Of a stretch of 64,000 bases of DNA, positions 61,774-64,000 are shown piece after piece (position 1 is the stretch's first letter; each line of letters begins with the position of its first letter). Made by a program: the position numbers and the translations under genes. The stretch is from Aquisalinus luteolus (lineage in GTDB: Bacteria; Pseudomonadota; Alphaproteobacteria; Caulobacterales; Parvularculaceae), in the NCBI RefSeq assembly GCF_009712425.2, contig NZ_VCJR02000002.1:806001-870000 (forward strand). The letters are read 5' to 3'. Below the pieces are notes generated by a model. That model saw only the letters and a list, made by a program, of their open reading frames with translations, was not told where the DNA came from and ran no database searches.

Positions 61774-62826
61774 ATGTCCATCATCACCCCGAACAAGCCC
61801 GGCCTGCTCACGCCATCCAAAAGCTACAAGCCGTTCCGCTATCCCTGGGCGTATGATTTCTGGAAGATCCAGCAGCAGGTCCACTGGCTGCCGGAGGAAG
61901 TGCCCCTCGGCGAGGATTGCAAGGACTGGTCGAACAAGCTGTCCGACGGCGAGCGCAACCTGCTGACGCAGATTTTCCGCTTCTTCACCCAGTCGGATAT
62001 CGAGGTCGGCGGCAATTACATGGAAAACTACATGCCGCTGTTCAAGCCGGTCGAGGTACGCATGATGCTCGCCGCCTTCTCCAACATGGAGACGGTGCAC
62101 ATCGCCGCCTACGCCCTGCTGCTGGAAACCATCGGCATGCCCGACAGCGAGTTCGGCGCCTTCATGGAATATGAGGAGATGGCCGCCAAGCACGACTATC
62201 TCGGCAAGTTCGGCGTCGAGACCGAGCGCGACATCCTCACCTCCATGGCCGTCTTCGGCGGCTTTACCGAGGGGCTGCAGCTGTTCGCGTCGTTTGCCAT
62301 GCTGATGAACTTCCCGCGCTTCAACAAGATGAAGGGCATGGGCCAGATCGTGTCTTGGTCGGTGCGCGATGAAAGCCTGCACTGCGAAGGCATGATGAAG
62401 CTGTTCCACGCCTTTGCGAAGGAAACCGATGCGCTGACCCCGGCGGTCAAGGACGACATTGCCGATTGCTGCAAGACGGTGGTTGCGCTGGAAGACAAGT
62501 TCATCGACCTCGCCTTCGAGGCCGGCGAGGTCGAAGGGATGACCCCGGACGATATCAAGCAGTATATCCGCTACATCGCCGACTGGCGCATGGGCCAGCT
62601 GGAGCTGCCGAAAATCTACGGCATCGAAAAGCACCCGCTGCCCTGGCTGACGGAAATCCTCAACGGCGTCGAGCACGCCAACTTCTTCGAGGCCCGCGCC
62701 ACGGAATATTCCAAGGCCGCCACGAAAGGCGACTGGCACGGCGACGACGGCGTCTGGGCGCAATTCGATCAGTACAAGGCGAAGCGGGACCTGGTCTACG
62801 GCGCGGGAGTTGGCTCAGCGGAGTAG
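61774..62826 (+). CDS. nrdB: Class Ia ribonucleotide reductase, small subunit
   Basis: Provides the diiron-tyrosyl radical for reduction of ribonucleoside diphosphates. 350 residues. Metal ligands and radical Tyr are in place: Asp75 (QSDIEVGGNY), Glu106 and His109 with Tyr113 in METVHIAAYALLLET, a Glu in GGFTEGLQLF, and Glu/His in VRDESLHCEG. nrdA is not adjacent. The 282-base upstream region is shared with divergent msrA. An AT-rich TIR gene begins three bases after the nrdB stop, so an nrdB transcript would read into it. Confidence 0.97.
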   Translation: MSIITPNKPGLLTPSKSYKPFRYPWAYDFWKIQQQVHWLPEEVPLGEDCKDWSNKLSDGERNLLTQIFRFFTQSDIEVGGNYMENYMPLFKPVEVRMMLAAFSNMETVHIAAYALLLETIGMPDSEFGAFMEYEEMAAKHDYLGKFGVETERDILTSMAVFGGFTEGLQLFASFAMLMNFPRFNKMKGMGQIVSWSVRDESLHCEGMMKLFHAFAKETDALTPAVKDDIADCCKTVVALEDKFIDLAFEAGEVEGMTPDDIKQYIRYIADWRMGQLELPKIYGIEKHPLPWLTEILNGVEHANFFEARATEYSKAATKGDWHGDDGVWAQFDQYKAKRDLVYGAGVGSAE

Positions 62827-62829
62827 GGG

Positions 62830-63948
62830 ATGAGAGCTGATCGTGAATTACTGAGCATTGCGGATCACCTCAGTCATGAATACAATCTTCTTTTTGAATC
62901 TGGCCTCTTTGAGCCAGCTGAAAAGCTGCAAAAAGCTGCGGAACAGGTTAGCGAGGCTTTCTCTGGCTCATGGTTAGGATATCATTCCTATGTATACTAC
63001 GCCGAGTTTACTAGCCCTCCAGCTGGTGCGTACTTTTCACCAGTATGGGGGTTGTGCTTCACGTTTTCCTCTAATGATACGGAAGGTGATTGGAGAGAGT
63101 ACTCTAGTAAGGAAGTGAAAAATGAAGTCTATCGCCTAGCGGGCTTTCCCATATTGGAGCGCTTAAGGGAAGAAGAGGCGCAGTTTAAAGATTACTTTCA
63201 ACAATATAAAGGTGATATTACATCAATACTATATTCATTTATAGGTCATAGTGGAGATGATTATCTACGTTCTTTGTTGGAGCAGGTCGAAGAAGCCAAC
63301 ATTGTAGTTAGTAACGACGTTTTGGATCAGTTTCGGCCGCCGTTCAATAATAATTGTAATGATGAAAAAGCTTTGCGAAAAGGTCGTGTTACGCCTCCTC
63401 ATATGGAGATTTGGGCTGATGTTACGGCCATAGGGCATAACGTAGGGTCAATTAGAAAATTAAGCGATCTGGCGCGTAAAGCGGGTTCACACATATTTAG
63501 GCTCTTGGAGCACCAAAGACCCTTACCAGTTATAGGGACCAATGTATTTATAGGGCACGGGCGAGCACCAGCTTGGAGAGAGCTAAAGGATTTTATTGAA
63601 GACCGACTCAGCTTGCCATGGGATGAGTTTAATCGCGTGCCTATCGCAGGTGTGACTAATATCTCACGCCTCTTGGAAATGCTTGATTCAGCATCAATAG
63701 CTTTCATTGTTTTAACAGCTGAAGATGAAACTGTGGATGGCAAAATGCATGCGCGAATGAATGCCATTCATGAGGCAGGATTATTTCAAGGCAGGCTAGG
63801 GTTTAACAAAGCTATCTTACTTCTAGAAGAGGGCTGCGAAGAGTTTAGTAATGTGCAAGGCTTGGGCCAGGTAAGATTCCCTTCAGGTAATATCTCCGCC
63901 TGCTTCGAAGAGGTCCGGAGGGTATTGGAAAGAGAGGGAGTTTTGTGA
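62830..63948 (+). CDS. TIR-domain protein (CAP12/Pycsar-effector type) with unknown N-terminal domain
   Basis: 372 residues. Residues 238-372 form a TIR-like nucleotide-binding domain of the PF10137 type: VFIGHGRAPAWRELKDFIE, SIAFIVLTAEDE, ARMNAIHEAGLFQGRLGFNKAILLLEEG, then VRFPSGN and a final helix. Glu315 in HEAGLFQ aligns with the catalytic Glu of NAD-cleaving TIR domains. Residues 1-235 match nothing I recognise and may sense infection or a ligand. The ATG at 62830 uses GGAG/GGGG overlapping the nrdB stop. Base composition drops sharply at the boundary (26 of 60 G+C in 63241-63300 versus 36 of 60 in 62521-62580). Probably an acquired anti-phage effector. Confidence 0.85.
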   Translation: MRADRELLSIADHLSHEYNLLFESGLFEPAEKLQKAAEQVSEAFSGSWLGYHSYVYYAEFTSPPAGAYFSPVWGLCFTFSSNDTEGDWREYSSKEVKNEVYRLAGFPILERLREEEAQFKDYFQQYKGDITSILYSFIGHSGDDYLRSLLEQVEEANIVVSNDVLDQFRPPFNNNCNDEKALRKGRVTPPHMEIWADVTAIGHNVGSIRKLSDLARKAGSHIFRLLEHQRPLPVIGTNVFIGHGRAPAWRELKDFIEDRLSLPWDEFNRVPIAGVTNISRLLEMLDSASIAFIVLTAEDETVDGKMHARMNAIHEAGLFQGRLGFNKAILLLEEGCEEFSNVQGLGQVRFPSGNISACFEEVRRVLEREGVL

Positions 63949-64000
63949 GGTGTATTGTCTTAATAAAGACCAATCGCTGTTTCACCGGATCGGGTTTGTC

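Overview
The window looks like chromosome from a marine-type alphaproteobacterium, probably near the Caulobacterales/Hyphomonadales/Parvularculales. It carries a CcrM (GANTC) methyltransferase next to rnhB, the mutY-dciA-thiol oxidoreductase-smc cluster typical of alphaproteobacteria, TTAA-N7-TTAAC (CtrA-type) sites, a GTTC-N7-GTTC LexA-type box, and ETF-QO/TPR/ispE/ispB synteny. Most of it is G+C-rich; two short stretches are not.

Layout. 1-1,027: end of an ammonium transporter and a structured intergenic region. 1,028-8,621: smc, two DsbA-like lipoproteins, dciA and a small anchored acidic protein read leftward, then mutY rightward. 8,622-12,227: a secreted arabinanase-like GH43, an MFS exporter, a large inverted repeat, a small membrane protein and a DUF2218 gene behind a Fur box. 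12,361-15,034: ccrM with a GANTC cluster upstream, a secreted protein and rnhB. 15,182-16,811: a compact operon with its own promoter-operator repeats (hydrolase, membrane protein, XRE regulator, terminator). 16,879-22,292: a radical SAM gene behind a LexA box, two small glycosyltransferases, a MATE exporter, an alcohol dehydrogenase and an entericidin-like lipoprotein. 22,391-23,302: an AT-rich FRG-domain gene. 23,358-31,675: a dipeptidase, an avidin-family protein, a second MATE exporter, a lytic transglycosylase with a CtrA-type site, a family-4-like uracil-DNA glycosylase and a large secreted protein. 31,690-46,941: a DEAD-box helicase, a repeat protein, ETF-QO, a TPR lipoprotein-ispE-GlcNAc-1-P transferase run, ispB, an S49 protease, an exonuclease, a hydrolase and SapC. 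47,117-62,826: dsbD with a thioredoxin-like partner, pgi, cyclophilin, cfa, ppk2, a CocE-type hydrolase, a Cys/Met PLP enzyme, a degenerate lysozyme-like protein, a CDF transporter, ompW, a lipoprotein msrA and nrdB. 62,830-63,948: an AT-rich TIR-domain gene starting three bases after the nrdB stop.

The most unusual content is the TIR-domain gene fitted to the end of nrdB and the FRG gene (both foreign in base composition and defence-like), and a secreted avidin homologue that keeps most biotin-contact residues and the chicken-avidin disulfide. There is also a dense set of readable regulatory sites: CtrA-type at smc and the transglycosylase, GANTC at ccrM, LexA-type at the radical SAM gene, Fur at DUF2218, EcfG-like at entericidin and paired operators at the XRE operon. 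I saw no tRNA, rRNA, CRISPR array, insertion sequence or integrase.

All calls come from reading sequence and recalled family motifs; no database search was possible.
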